Assembly: GCA_019915135.1 (NCBI GenBank)
Contig: JAHLMK010000001.1
Span: 868,001-932,000 of the forward strand
Length of the DNA: 64,000 bases
Direction: 5' to 3'
Origin: Strobilurus pachycystidiatus
Lineage: Eukaryota > Basidiomycota > Agaricomycetes > Agaricales > Physalacriaceae
Positions 36,293-48,160 of the stretch are shown in pieces. Within the stretch, counting starts at the first letter, position 1; every line of letters starts with the position of its first letter. The translations under genes and the position numbers were made by a program. The notes under the pieces are model-generated. The model made no database searches and was not told the DNA's origin. It saw nothing but the letters and a program-made list of their open reading frames with translations.

Positions 36293-37699
36293 TTAATTCT
36301 CAGCGCCAGCACGGAGGAGCGCTTTGCCCTGCTTGTCGCGGTAGAAGAGGACTTCACCGTCATCTTCGACAAACTGGCACTGGTTGTAAGAGTTCCAGAG
36401 GGCCGCCCAGATGTTCTCGTCGGAGGACTTGTAGTGTTCTCCGATGAAGGCGCGAAGGTGAGCAGTAGCGGCGGGGCCGTGGTAGAAGGGCATCTTCGGA
36501 AAGAAGTGGTGGACGACGTGATAATGAGCAACATCGTGGAGGAAGAAGCGTCCCTGCCAACCAAGGAAAGGCCGGTCAACTAGAAGGGAAATGGTCAAAG
36601 ATCATGGGCAGGGATGATTGCTGTTGGATGTAACTTACCCGTAGCAGCAGCTCCGCGCGTGAAGGACCACTGTGAACCACGGTAGTGGGGGAGCTTCGGA
36701 TCGGTGTGGTGCAAGTAAGTGATCATGATGACTGGAACAGAGTCAGCGATCCGCGAACGGTGGCCGAAGAAGAATACATACACCAGTGAGAGACACACAA
36801 CCAAGGAAGGCCGTAAAGGGAGACGACATTCCACCAACCCCAGATACGAGCAGAGGCGCTGACCAAGAACACCATGGTGGCAATACCAATGTTGCTCATG
36901 ATGACGGCGTTACGCTGGGCGGGAGTGAACAGGATAGACTTGGTCGAGAAATGGTTGGTGTTGGCTGGATAGTTAGGGTTGCCAGAAACGTTGAACACTA
37001 ACGAACCATGAATAAGGCAAGGCGGTGAAAGGAGCGAGAAGACATACACAAGTAAGCAGGGAAGGCCAGGAGTTGCTGACGGATGAGCATGTACAGGGTG
37101 TAGAGGGGGGTGTCGCCGAAGTACTCCTCCCAGTCAATCCCTTGCTCCTTTTCGACTTCCTTAGACGGAAGGCCGAGGCGGGTACGCGTCTTTGGCACGT
37201 AGACCTCGTCGCGTTCCATGCTGGCATGATTCATGTGGTGGCGGTGATGGGAGATCTTCCAGCTGAGGTAGGGTGTCCACATAATGGTATGAGTAATGAA
37301 GCCGACGATATCGTTGACCCAGCCGTGCGGGCTGAAGGCACCGTGGCCGCACTCATGTCCGATGACCCAGATACCGGTGAAGTTCAAGCCTTGGAACCAC
37401 CAGTAGGCAAGCCAAGCGGCGCCGCGATAGAGAGGGTTAGGAAGGGAAGGAATGTAGGTGGCCAAGGTCCAGAAGAGAGCAGCCAAGGCCGCATCGCGCG
37501 CAAGATAAGCAAGGCCCAACGCCGTGTTACGGACGAAGAACTCAGGCGGGATAGCAGCGCGAATCTCAGCCAGAGAGTAAGGAAGAGGAGTGAAGACTGG
37601 AAGCTCCGACTTGTCCTGCACTGGAGCAAGAGGCTTTCCAGACTTGATGGTAAGCTTGGCCTCCTCGAGAGCGGTGGTGGTAACAGTAGCGGTGGCCAT
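36293..37699 (-). CDS. FAD2: Delta-12 fatty acid desaturase (oleate to linoleate)
   Basis: ER-membrane di-iron desaturase that introduces the delta-12 double bond in oleoyl lipids. Exons 37699-37048, 36997-36782, 36731-36639 and 36579-36293 give 1248 nt, 415 aa, normal family length. Three histidine boxes are intact: HECGHGAFS, HHRHHMNHASMERDE and HVVHHFFPKMPFYH. Hydrophobic stretches surround the boxes as expected. N-terminal PPEFFVRNTALGLAYLARD is typical of FAD2-like proteins. The first donor is GTATGT at 37047, giving AYLLFNVSGNPNYP across the junction. Delta-12 versus delta-15/omega-3 specificity cannot be set by motif alone, but fungal proteins with HECGH as first box are usually delta-12. 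The symbol is by orthology. Confidence 0.92.
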
Positions 37700-39850
37700 T
37701 GTTGGGATACATCGAGAGTTCAGTGCGCTTTTATACTAAGAGAGAGTGCTAGAGAATAACCGGGGATATATTGGGACTCAGCCCCCGTTTCTGCGAGGTG
37801 TGGGGTGTATGAGGTGAAGGCGGTATGTAAGCGCGCGGATGTCGACTTTTCAGAAATCTCGATTGATCCAAGTTGGAGTGTCGCACTTGCACGATTCCGT
37901 GAACGACTCAACTTCTTGCTCAGTGCTCGGTCCTGTTGAGCCGATGACCGGGTTTGGCCGTTGACCAAGACGTGCGCTTTCGAGAGACACCAGTTGAGCG
38001 AGATGCATACCTCTTCGGCACCGAGAGCTTCCACGATGCTCATCCTCGACGATGGACCAGGAATTAGCGAGTAGAGGGAGTTGCAAGTAAGAGCTTGTAC
38101 CGTTTCAGCGACGTTCCGGATCAACGGCCCAAGAAGGTATGGCATTTCGTATGGCATTTCGCGATTAAAACGGGAATGAGTTAGCACTTTGCACTATTGT
38201 TGAGACATAAATGCGCCATGCGGGTCTGCACCAATGAGGAGATCATAATGGCATGATTACGCTGTTGTATAGAGGAGGGCTAATGGCGCGAGAGAATGTC
38301 TTTGTGAATGCCTGCCATTGCGAGATCAGTGCACGCTACAAAGACGGCAAGCGAGATTCCTCTAATGTTCGCACTGCTACCTCGAGCCGTTGGACGATGT
38401 TGTGTTCGCAGCGCTGAGACATGCAGAGGTCAGCAAGCTGAGAGGGTGATGTTATCCGTAGATCCATGCATCATGGAAGGCAGTAAGGAAGTTAGTCACC
38501 TCACGTCAATCGTCGGCTTGCCATTTCAGGACGTTAGGTACTCAACGCACAGAAATTTCTCACGCGGTCTGGGGGGCCTTTAGCCAAATTCTCCAAATGC
38601 TCGCCTCTATTCGTCTAAGCATTGGAGTCATCACAGATAGCGTGAGAGGTCAATGATAATGAATAAGATTGTGCCGGAATCGAGCGGGGAAAAGTTGGAG
38701 TTCAGGTAGTTCTGGGGGTTGGGATGAGGCAAAGAGATAACTCGGGTCTAGACCAGGTAAGTCTATGGCTACTGATTGGAGGTTAACTGGCGCGTCTTCT
38801 GACTAGGAAGCGCAATATACATGTATTCTTAGCTTCGGGCGTGTCCACTACAACGCATTCATGAAGCCCGACTTACATTCAACGTCCAACAGTCAACTCG
38901 TGGACCGTCATCTCAAGCCTGCAAGGGCAACGCTATCTTACACTGGTATCGGTTGTTCGATACCCGTCGAAGGGCAAAAACCCGTAATGCAAAAGCAGTA
39001 GGACGTAAGCGAGCTCAAAATACATCCGCCACATTTCTTGATGCGAACAAAGATGGTGCGAATCCGAGCAGCGCCGATGCACGAGCTCTCAGGAAGATAG
39101 ACAAGAAGTACACTCCCAGACAAGATTGACTTGCGCTAGCGGCGGCGGCGGCGCGATGAACTTGGCTACCGAGGTATGAATTCGAGAAAAGACGTAGGCT
39201 GTGGCTATGTTCACGTTAATGCCGTTCAGGCTTAGTCCACTATCTAAAATGTGCGACTGTTAGTGTGTATTGACAGTATGCATTTCTCGAGTGACAATCC
39301 CTTCGACAAGGGTCGAGTGGGCCTGTTGTATCTTGCTCAACGATTACCTCGCTCTATCAATGCTTCCGGCGTCGCGAGCACAACGTCAGTATTTCCGGTA
39401 TCAAGACGCATCGTATCAGCCAAAGGTACGTTACTGCAACCGTTGCTCGCCTTATCTGTATCTTTCTGTCGATTCCCCGGAGTGCACATCAGAACTTCGA
39501 TACGCTATGATCTCCCATCGGAACCATCCTTTCAAAAGATCATCTTGCCCCGGACTCGTAGGATATTACCGTAGTAGAATTCGGCGTCTGCTCCAACCCG
39601 GTGTCGTCGGCGTAGCGATCGGCGTAGCGAGATAAGTACAGGGAACTATATCACAAAGCAACTCTTGCATGAACCCATACGGCGTGTCAGGGACTCTACC
39701 ATTCTCTCGAAAAACGATCCTGGAGCGTTGCATCAAACAATTCACTCTCGAGTCCTCGAAGCACTGATCCATGACGGATGTCACTTGCAACTCCTCTTGA
39801 ATGTAGAGTTACCACCGACTCCTGAACAAAGGACTTGATTCGCCACAGGT
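37700..39850. other. Gene-poor interval, possible remnant near 39.3-39.8 kb
   Basis: No secure gene in 2.1 kb. Near the right end, plus-strand frames at about 39278-39420 (MHFSSDNPFDKGRVGLLYLA) and 39640-39836 (ending VELPPTPEQRT) look protein-like, but they cannot be joined without arbitrary steps and match no family I know. They may be exons of an orphan gene or a decayed one. Confidence 0.35.
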
Positions 39851-42014
39851 TTACACACATGCTCTTTCCAAACGCCGGCGATTTTTTGCGAGATAGCTTT
39901 CTGCGACGGCGTGCTCTGTCCCTTCTAGTTTTTCTCCAAACTGTACTGCCGCATTGGCGTAGAACTGCGCTTTCTTCTGTTGCTTGAGCCCAAGTGCCAT
40001 CTCCGCCGCGTTACCCAGGGACATGACAACTTCCGCATGCGCCCCAGGCAGACTGGTCTTCCACTTTCCCTTGGTCACGTCATCGAATGCAACTATTGCT
40101 GCAGCTAGCTCCGCCGCACTGTAGTATGCAAATCCAGCATAATCAGGCTCTTCGTCCGCTCGATACCGCTTATGACCCTCCTCTCTACGTTCCTTTGCCC
40201 GGCTGATTGCCATTTTGAGGAATCGCGGAATATCCTCTTCATTGACAATAGTCTTGACCTCTGCAAGAGTCGTACCTGTAACGCCGGGAGAAAGCTTTTT
40301 TAGAGACGAATTTAACTTGTTCCTCTGCGCCAAGAGAGTGAACAGGCGAATCAGGACTGTTGGGCCCAGGACGCCTTCAGGTGCTATCTGGCATGGAGCA
40401 TCGAACTTCTCCTCCGTGCAAGTTGCTGACAAGGGCATTCGGAATGTTTCGAAGTTGTGGTCTAGATAGTCGTATCGGTCGCTTTCCTTCCGTATGGCGC
40501 TCATGGGGAAGAGTTTCTGAGACGCAGAAGATCCAATGTGCAATAATGAAAATATGGTGTCGTTAGAAAGCTCGTTGGGTACAATGGCCGCGAGAGTTGC
40601 AACAACTCGAAGCATTGCTGCGCGACTGTTGCCTGATAGAAGGTGATGAGCCATTTTTTGTGACCGAGCAGTCAACGGAAGTACCTCTATGTTGGAATAT
40701 ATCCATGAGGCTCTCCAAACCTTCGCGCGGTGGAGCCATATATTTGAGTGGCGCCGCATAAAAGTTTCTATGACACCATGTCAGAATCTAACCAGAGCAA
40801 AGAAAGCAGAACGCACTTGTGGATCGTCTGCCATTTCTCCTGCTCTATGTTCAACCACGCTATTACAAGAGTGTTGATAGAGCCTGAGCGCGACAGAAGG
40901 AGTGACAGCGCTTCCCGTAATGCTTGCCTGTCTGTCTTATACTCCTTCGCTAGATCGGCATTCGCGAGTTTGGTATCGAGCCCGTTAGCCACAAAGACAG
41001 AACCCCCAAAGAGCATTGCAAGGACCTCAGATGTTATTGACACAATGTCAGATTCAGGGTAGCATTCTGGACGCATCTGGGAGAGGCATTCGAACAGCAA
41101 ATCGACGAGCTCGGTGTCGTGTTTCAGGACGTCCGTCTTGAAGCGCTGAGTGGGTGGATTGCGTCGGCACAGGAGACCATGGACAACGCGGGCCGCATTT
41201 TCCTGTGTCATTGCGTAGGCACGGGGAGCGTAACGCGCTGATTGTGAAGGGGGGGCCTAAGCAATCCGATTGCACCAGTGAGAAAACCGTTACATGGATA
41301 GACACAAAATATTATTCACCCCATGTTGATTGAAGAAGCAGTAGCTCTGGAACGTCGTTTCCGGATTTAGAATTTGCTCAGTCAACAAAGCAGGGCCAGA
41401 GAGGATGTAACGACACATCACCACCATAAGCTCGGACGTCTGCTCGGGACTAAGAAGTTCCCCGAGATAGCCGTCGCTCGCAAATGCGCGCAAGCACATG
41501 ACGGAAGCGTGGCGCTGCATGCAGAGGACTCCTGAATCTGGAGCGACTTTGTCCATGCACATTCGGAGGCCACTGTGCGCCACAAAATCTTGACAGAGCA
41601 CGAGCTTTTCGGCGGCGTTGGCAACCCTCACGAGGGTCCCAAGGGAGCTCAGTGCATTCACCATGTTGAACAGAACGGCATGATCGCGCCGGGCGTCCTT
41701 TGCGAGTTGAATCATAGTTTTTACAATTCCGGCTTCATGTGCGGCACGTTCAAACCAGTCGAATGCACTAGGCCCCCAAGAGACCTGGCTATGGCGTTGC
41801 ATGCAGCGTTTCTCTATGCGGATCTGAAAAAAAATATGAATGATTTTGACGGTAAACGGGGTGAAAGAGAAAGCCCATTTACGAGATAGACGCTTATCAA
41901 TTCGACATCTTGATTGGGCTCGAGAAGTGTCTTGAAGAGCTCCGACAACGTGGTCTTTATAGAGGCAGGACCAGCACCTAGGATGGCTGCAGCATTTTGA
42001 GCTGTGATCTTCAT
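39851..42014 (-). CDS. Orphan protein, helical-repeat style, 5 exons
   Basis: Exons 42014-41883, 41823-41304, 41237-40817, 40767-40685 and 40632-39851 total 1938 nt in phase, 645 aa. It starts MKITAQNAAAILGAGPASIK. Repeated helical pairs such as LFNMVNALSSLGTLVRVANA and ASVMCLRAFASDGYLGELLS suggest an armadillo/HEAT-like alpha solenoid. The C-terminal part (AFYSAAELAAA-like, AEVVMSLGNAAEMALGLKQQ, FYANAAVQFGEKLEGTEHAV) looks like TPR helices. The junction FQHRGNSRAAMLRVV and IHKNFYAAPLKY support the last two introns. No function is assigned; such folds are usually protein-interaction scaffolds. An in-frame TTG 30 bases upstream of the ATG is not used. Confidence 0.75.
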
Positions 42015-42481
42015 GGACGACGAAGGAACGGCAGATCGATCCAAATTGAAATTACAGAAACTTCGTGATCAATTTGATCGTGTTTACCTGAGGAATGTCG
42101 GCGGCCGCGCTTCGTGTATTTTTTGGTGTTTTGGTGAAGCACTTGCCTGCTTTCAACGATGAATACGGTGACGGTCAAGCCAAGTGTACAAAGTAAGGGA
42201 AGTAGCCAAACCCGGTAGGGACCTTGCACGGCTCGAGGCCTTTTGTGTAGCTTTTCGTACTACTGAAATGTCTGGCGTTCATTGATAAAATGCCTACATA
42301 TATAACGCGGAGAACGATTAGCGTGTTGGGTGGCCAGTGTCCAGAGTAGCTCTCGCTGTCTCAAGGGTCCTACCTCGTCATAAGTTAATTCTGCAACGAG
42401 TCAGGTTCAATGATGTCGAATCATCACCACCAAAAACCCAAAAGTAAACGTCTATCAATCCAAATCCTACAACAAGCAATC
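42015..42481. other. Intergenic
   Basis: Contains an imperfect doublet of ATCCTACAACAAGC at about 42463-42490 that overlaps the DOA1 stop. No gene seen. Confidence 0.5.
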
Positions 42482-45400
42482 CTACAACAAGCCCCCGATC
42501 TCTTGTACAACATTTTGGACGCGTTCTTCTGATATCTTTGCAGATAGCGGTTGAATCACAGGCAAGACCGTCGCGGCCTGAGAACCCCCGGTGCCTGCTC
42601 TTTTGAGAGCGACGAGCTAGAGTGAGTTGCGTGGTCAGTTCATCGCCGTTGACGAGGGATCGTCATGTAACGCACAGTATTTCCAAGCCCAACTAGGGAG
42701 CGATAGGTAGCCTCTACATCATTGTCCGGCAACGATAGGAACTAGACAAATAGTCGTAAGTGTCTTCTGCATCGTTCATGCTGAGCGAAGGCATACCCTC
42801 GAGGTGAGATGTACGTGTTGGTCTGCCTGCTGCGAGGATAGAGATTTCTGCAACGCTACGCAAGACAAGCTTTACAACACGCGTGAGAAAGGTCTAAAAT
42901 GTCGCCAAGTGATGCTTACTTGAATAGTAACGAAGCCAGCGCGAGTCTCTGGTTCTTGTTGAAGCTCTCGAACTGCAGTCTATCTATTGCGGATAAGATC
43001 TAAGCTCTAATCAGTATCACCTGGCAACCTTCTTGGCTTCCGAACACTTACCTCATCGAGAGCCACAACGTCAGCTTGGACCAAGTTGGCCAACACCCTT
43101 AGCGCTAGTAGCACATTCGTGTCTCGCGCCTTATTTGCGCCGGCCACAGCAGCACCCCAGTCGCACGCCTTGAACAGTGCCTTCAAGAAGTTGGTCCTCA
43201 ATTCCGGCGTCTGGAAGACCTCAGGACAGAAGCCGGCAACAAGGCGGCTCAGGTCGATAACTGCATTGACAGACACCACAGATCGTGAGCAAAGGTTCCC
43301 ATCCAAACGCTACAGCAAACAACGGACCTGGAAACAGCTGAGACTGTGGCCACCTGTCCAGGATACCTATCAGTGCCTCGGCGTGTGAGGCAGACAAAAG
43401 CGAAGGACCACTCGAGGTCGGAGTGACACTCGATAGATAAACAAAGATTTCATCGAACGTGGATATTTCTTGAGGGTACATGGCGAGTGAGGAAGTGGAC
43501 TGTTGACAGCATGGGTATTCAAGAAAAAGACATGACACCCGAGGGACTCACAATCTCATCCTTAAGATCAGCATTAAATTGGAAAAGTTTGCCTTTCATA
43601 GCCGCTACGTTGGCTTGCTTAAATGTCACTACGGTCGTCTGACGCCTCGTTAGGACACCGTGACTGTCTGGACGCATTTGATAACTTACTGCGGGCAGGA
43701 TGGATGACTTGGGTGGTGCAGATTTTGGTGTAACCGGTGCAATGCTCGATGCTCCAGAATAGCGCGAAGCACCAGTGAATGGATCCATGTACTGTTCACT
43801 CGATTGTTGGGTAGTCGAAGGAGAAGGGGTGCCAGTGTAACGCGAGGCACCTGTATATGGGTCCACATATGAAGAGGCTGGACCGGATGCTGAAGCAGCC
43901 GTACTCCTGTACCTCGAGGCTCCTGAAAGAATGGTGAATCAGGCCGTCTGGGCATATACAGCTGAGCTGCTTACCTGTAAACGGATCCACATAGTCATCG
44001 CCGCCGGTCCCAAGGTTGACCCCGGAAGTATTCTTTTCGATGAACTTGACAACTTCGTCTATGTAGGTCAGTGGAAGCTCGTTGCGTTCCAGGAATCGCT
44101 GAGCAGCGGAGTAAGGATTTTCTAGAGTAGAAGATTAGTATTGTACTTCCGATAGAGTCTTGTACTTGCCTGTGACGTTGTATGGAAGCTTCAAAGGAGG
44201 AACACCGTCTTGTATGTCCACGTCAAAGACATAGTCGTATTCTTTCCCTTCGTAGAGTTGCCGCCGACCCTGTCCGACAGCATCAACAACATCCCCAATC
44301 TTCTTCCACGAGAAGGATGTCGCATCCCACTAGGATGTATTAGACTCGCCAGCGCTCACAGTCGGGGATGACTGACCTGGTAGGCCTCGACAAGTTCACC
44401 GTTACGAATCATCTTAACCTTTCCTGGTGCATCGCCGGGAGTGCTCAGTGCTTCCGGACCAGGTAGGTCGCTCTTTTTCACATCGCCGACTTGCTGCGTC
44501 GGTAGGGCTTGGCCCGCTACTAAGTCATCATACTCTTTGATATCCCCATCGGAAGCCCATCGTTCCTCCGAGGCACTGAATATTCGAACAACCCCGTCAC
44601 TTGCACCACTGACAATATCACCATTTGGCATGGAAGACACTGCCCATACTGAGATGGCAGGGTGTGTTATGACCTGAGCGCACTCGCCGTCCTTCCAGAC
44701 GCGTACTGATCGATCCTCGCCGGCGGAAACAATGTCGCCGCTAGGTAAGACTGAAAGACTGTAGACAAAAGACGTGTGGCCGGACAGAGTGTACACGACA
44801 TCTCCACCAAGAGTCCAGACGCGTATCTCGCTGTAGAAGATTCAAGAAACATGCATCGACACAGAAGGAGAGTCATGCCTATCATTGGAGCAAGATGCGA
44901 ATCCGATATCAGGTACAAGCGCGAGTCCCCGGACAGCGTCCCGGTGGCCGGTGAATGTGGCGACGCATTTGTGCTGCTGCCAAAGCTTGATCGTCTTGTC
45001 GGCCGAGCCTACGGTGATCATTCACAAAATGAATGAATCATGCGAGAATGTGGCGAGCGACGCACCCGTTATGTACTGGTCCTCGTCGACAGCAAGTACG
45101 GCCCACACCGACTGTTCGTGTCCGCGTAGATCATACGTCAGCTGGAAGCCCTTCCACACCTTGGCCGTCCTGGGCTCGTCAGGCGCCGCCGCGGCAATCG
45201 ATGCGTGGGATTCACACACCTGTCCCAAGAGCCCGAGATGATCGTCCCGCCCGCCGTCGTGTCCAGCGCACACACGTTTTCTGAATGGCCCAGCAGCGAG
45301 TAATCGGGATCGTCCCGCGGCGCATCCAGCGAGAAGACGTTGATGACGGTGTCCTGCCCGCCAGTGACGGCGTACCCTGTCGCGGTCAGCGCACGGGCAC

Positions 45401-45698
45401 CAATGGAGCGGGATTCGTAAGCGCACCTTTGGATCCCGCTGTCGACGAGGCGATGTACGCTACGGCGTTGACGTAGCGTGATCCCGCTCTCAGGACGGTC
45501 TCGGGCGTGAAGGACGACGAGGATGATGTCCGCTGCCACGAAATCGCAGTTGCATCTCGCGACGCAGAGAGGACCAGGTCGTCGGTCGGCGACACGACGG
45601 CGCGTACCTGTGGAACGTCAGCTTCACCACCAACGGACACGACGAGCACAAACATCGGAGGAGTGTGCGGTCAGTGTCGCTGATAATTTGTAGGGCAT
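42482..45698 (-). CDS. DOA1: DOA1/UFD3/PLAA ubiquitin-binding Cdc48 cofactor
   Basis: WD40 adaptor linking ubiquitin to Cdc48/p97, needed for ubiquitin homeostasis. Fifteen exons: 45698-45654, 45607-45427, 45376-45220, 45169-45066, 45008-44879, 44830-44377, 44329-44170, 44121-43975, 43922-43552, 43499-43328, 43260-43052, 42999-42920, 42869-42797, 42741-42676, 42616-42482. Total 2484 nt, 827 aa. It starts MPYKLSATLTAHSSD. Seven WD40 blades follow, such as VSPTDDLVLSASRDATAISW and LRGHEQSVWAVLAVDEDQYI. The PFU domain is WDATSFSWKKIGDVV to TYIDEVVKFI. Three copies of DP(F/Y)TGASRY come next, then the armadillo-like PUL domain. Introns 44831-44878 and 44122-44169 use GC donors (AG|GCATGA and AG|GCAAGT). 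The last exons were placed by matching PUL sequence, with an AAAG acceptor at 42870. Confidence 0.9.
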
Positions 45699-46006
45699 CG
45701 TGATGGGTGCAATGAAAGAGACAAACGCGGTAATCACCTGCGTCGATCGTGAACATTCTCGAACAGGCATCACAAAATTAAACAGCTAAGTATATTATGG
45801 ACTTTGTAGATGAAGCAACGCGCAGAGAAGTGAGAGAGTGATACAGAAAGGGTGTTAAGTAAGATACAGCATAAATCGAGTCCCCAGGTTTCGGTACACA
45901 TAATTTAGGGAAACTACAACGCTTTTCTCGATAGCTCGGGCGGCAGAATGAGAACAAAGACACTCGGCACAGACAAGAAAGGAGTACTGTGTGCAGTTTC
46001 CCAAAA
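45699..46006. other. Intergenic
   Basis: 308 bases between the DOA1 start and the VCX1 stop, both minus strand. Nothing recognised; includes the DOA1 promoter. Confidence 0.5.
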
Positions 46007-48000
46007 TTATGAGACCCAGACTGTATGAAGCATCAGATACTGGACAATGAAGCAGAGGGAAAGAGGACGTACACGCAAGTGCAATGACAAGATAAAGTGT
46101 AAGTAGCATAAGACCTTCCATGTAGTTGGATTTTCCATCTTGGATGAGTGTGTTGGTCAAGAACACCGCCACGAACAACGAGACAGTCTCAAAGTTGGCA
46201 AAGAACAGCGTCATCTCATGACCCGAAATCCATCCGACAATAACAAGAAGAGGCACTACGAAGCTCGCGATTTGCTGATAACACCGTGAGTTAGCTGCTG
46301 AGCACCACTGAGTTGCGGAACCGCGCCACACGTACAATTGAGCTGCCAACACAGATTCCGATCGTCAGCTCCATTTGTCCTTTCAAGGCCATCCAGACAG
46401 AGGTGACATGTTCCGCAGCGTTAGCGACAATCGGAAGCAGGATGAGACCTATGAAGGGCTTTGGAATCGAATATCGATTGGCAAATTCCTCGATGGAGGC
46501 AACGACTGGGGACCATCTCTAAGTGATCTCGATGTGATGGCGTGATTCAGCACTCACGATAATCGGCACAAAACGACGTGACGACAGTGGTGAAGAGCAA
46601 GCTAGAGCAAGTTCAAGTACACTTTATTTAGCGAGCACATGTGTCACCCACCAAAGTCCAGCGGACACGATGTTCATGGAAGGGTCTTCAGGCTCGGGAA
46701 GTCGTTTCCTCAGGCCTAGTGCGAGCTCCTCTTCGGTCGGATCCTTGGGTATGAAAAGATGGTTGTGGGTTTTAAGCTAAACGGGAATGAGTGAGTGATA
46801 TCTTTGCTATACTACTGCACGCACTTGGAAGAAGAGGAAGGCTATGTACATCCCCAACAACAAGATTGCAGTACCACGGGATATAATCAAGAGTCCATCC
46901 AATCCCGCTGGATCTAGGTCCAAACGAACATTATTACTGCTTTCCAGCCCCGTGAGAAGTTTTGAACCTGAATCTGATAACAACGTCGTGTTGGCCTTGA
47001 CGCTATGATACGCAGCTGGAATGATGAGAGCTACAGCGAAAGATTAACGGCGTTTCGCGGTCATGCTCAAGAATGTGACATACTGATGCACGCAAGGGTC
47101 ATCAACTAGACCGATAAATGAGAAAGTGAGCGATCTTCCTCATTAGTCGCAGCTTGACACATACGGAGCTTTGACTAAAGACAAGACAAGTTCAGTCGCC
47201 AGCAGCAGGAAGCCTAGATAGTACGTACGCTTGAGCGGCTGTAGCTTGGAAGTAGCTTTCGCTTTCTTGGGTACCCGCTTGCAATGAATTGGCATCAGAC
47301 ACTGCCTCCAGCGCCAAGCCTGAGACAAAAATACTCACCGGCGACGAAGGAACACCCCAACACGAGAAGGATGTTTGACAGCACAGACCCAAGCATCTGC
47401 ATCGCCGTGTGAGTCGGATGAGGGATATTTGGGTCAAGGTGAATAGAGACACACAGAGTTTTGGACAATGACGATTTCGTCTGCGGAGTCAGAAAATGAG
47501 GCGCGGACATGGTGACAATTACGGCAAATCAACACACCTTGCAACAACGCGGCGATACCAACGATAATCTCGACAGCGTTACCGAACGAGGCGTTGAGCA
47601 GTCCCGCCATCGTTTGGCCCAGCTCGTATGACATCTGTTCTGTGGCTTCTCCGAGCAGCTGTGAATCCGAGTCTCAGAGTATGGCCACACCTGATGGCCA
47701 CAAACGCACCTTGGCCAAAGGGATGATGGCAATAAAACTGAAAGAGAAACGCAACGCCGCGTCCCAGTTGGAGTAGTGCGCCACCGCGCTCAGCGGCACG
47801 AATCCGAGGAGTAGATTCAGGTAACTCCCGAGAAAGTAGAAACGCAGAGAAGCGCGCCAGCTTGGTTCGTTTTCAGCTTTGATCAAAGCCATGGCGCGCT
47901 GCGCGAATGGTTTTGGGGGCTCTTGTGGTTCGGCGGGGGTGGCGCCATTTCCGTTTTCTGCGTCAAGGAGGGGGGTCCTTTCGGAAGGCGGAGGCGACAT
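46007..48000 (-). CDS. VCX1: VCX1-type vacuolar Ca2+/H+ exchanger
   Basis: CaCA-family antiporter that loads Ca2+ into the vacuole. Thirteen exons: 48000-47710, 47658-47538, 47480-47455, 47396-47339, 47319-47229, 47174-47165, 47105-47084, 47030-46825, 46776-46652, 46601-46558, 46505-46336, 46274-46073, 46020-46007. Total 1380 nt, 459 aa. Both alpha repeats are clear: LLNASFGNAVEIIVGIAALL and LLPIVANAAEHVTSVWMALK, then LTIGICVGSSIQIASF. An acidic helix precedes the c1 repeat. It ends ALAFWVS as in fungal homologues. Exon 6 is a 10-nt microexon and the last exon is 14 nt. The frame requires a 19-nt intron, 47320-47338 (GTGAGT...CTCAG), joining GCSFVAG to LALEAV; a frameshift is the alternative. 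The next gene upstream ends 160 bp away. Confidence 0.9.
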
Positions 48001-48160
48001 GGTGGTGGGAAGGCGAAGGAGAGACAAAAGGTGGGAAAGCGCAGATAAAGGAGCGGATGGTGTTGATATATTCCAACAAGGCTGTGCGCGCGCGGGGTAC
48101 GGACGATCGGTGATCGAACAATGACAGTATCGCTCACGTAATCTATGATGGCTGTAGTAC

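Noticed and set aside
36173..36583. 136-codon plus-strand frame opposite the last desaturase exon
   Set aside because: Mirror frame of a well-supported histidine-box exon.
37025..37759. 244-codon plus-strand open frame opposite the desaturase
   Set aside because: Exact antisense of FAD2 exon 1, an effect of its GC-biased third positions; no domains.
39251..39836. Protein-like frames just before the armadillo-like gene's stop
   Set aside because: Could not be joined in phase without arbitrary choices; listed only as a possible remnant.
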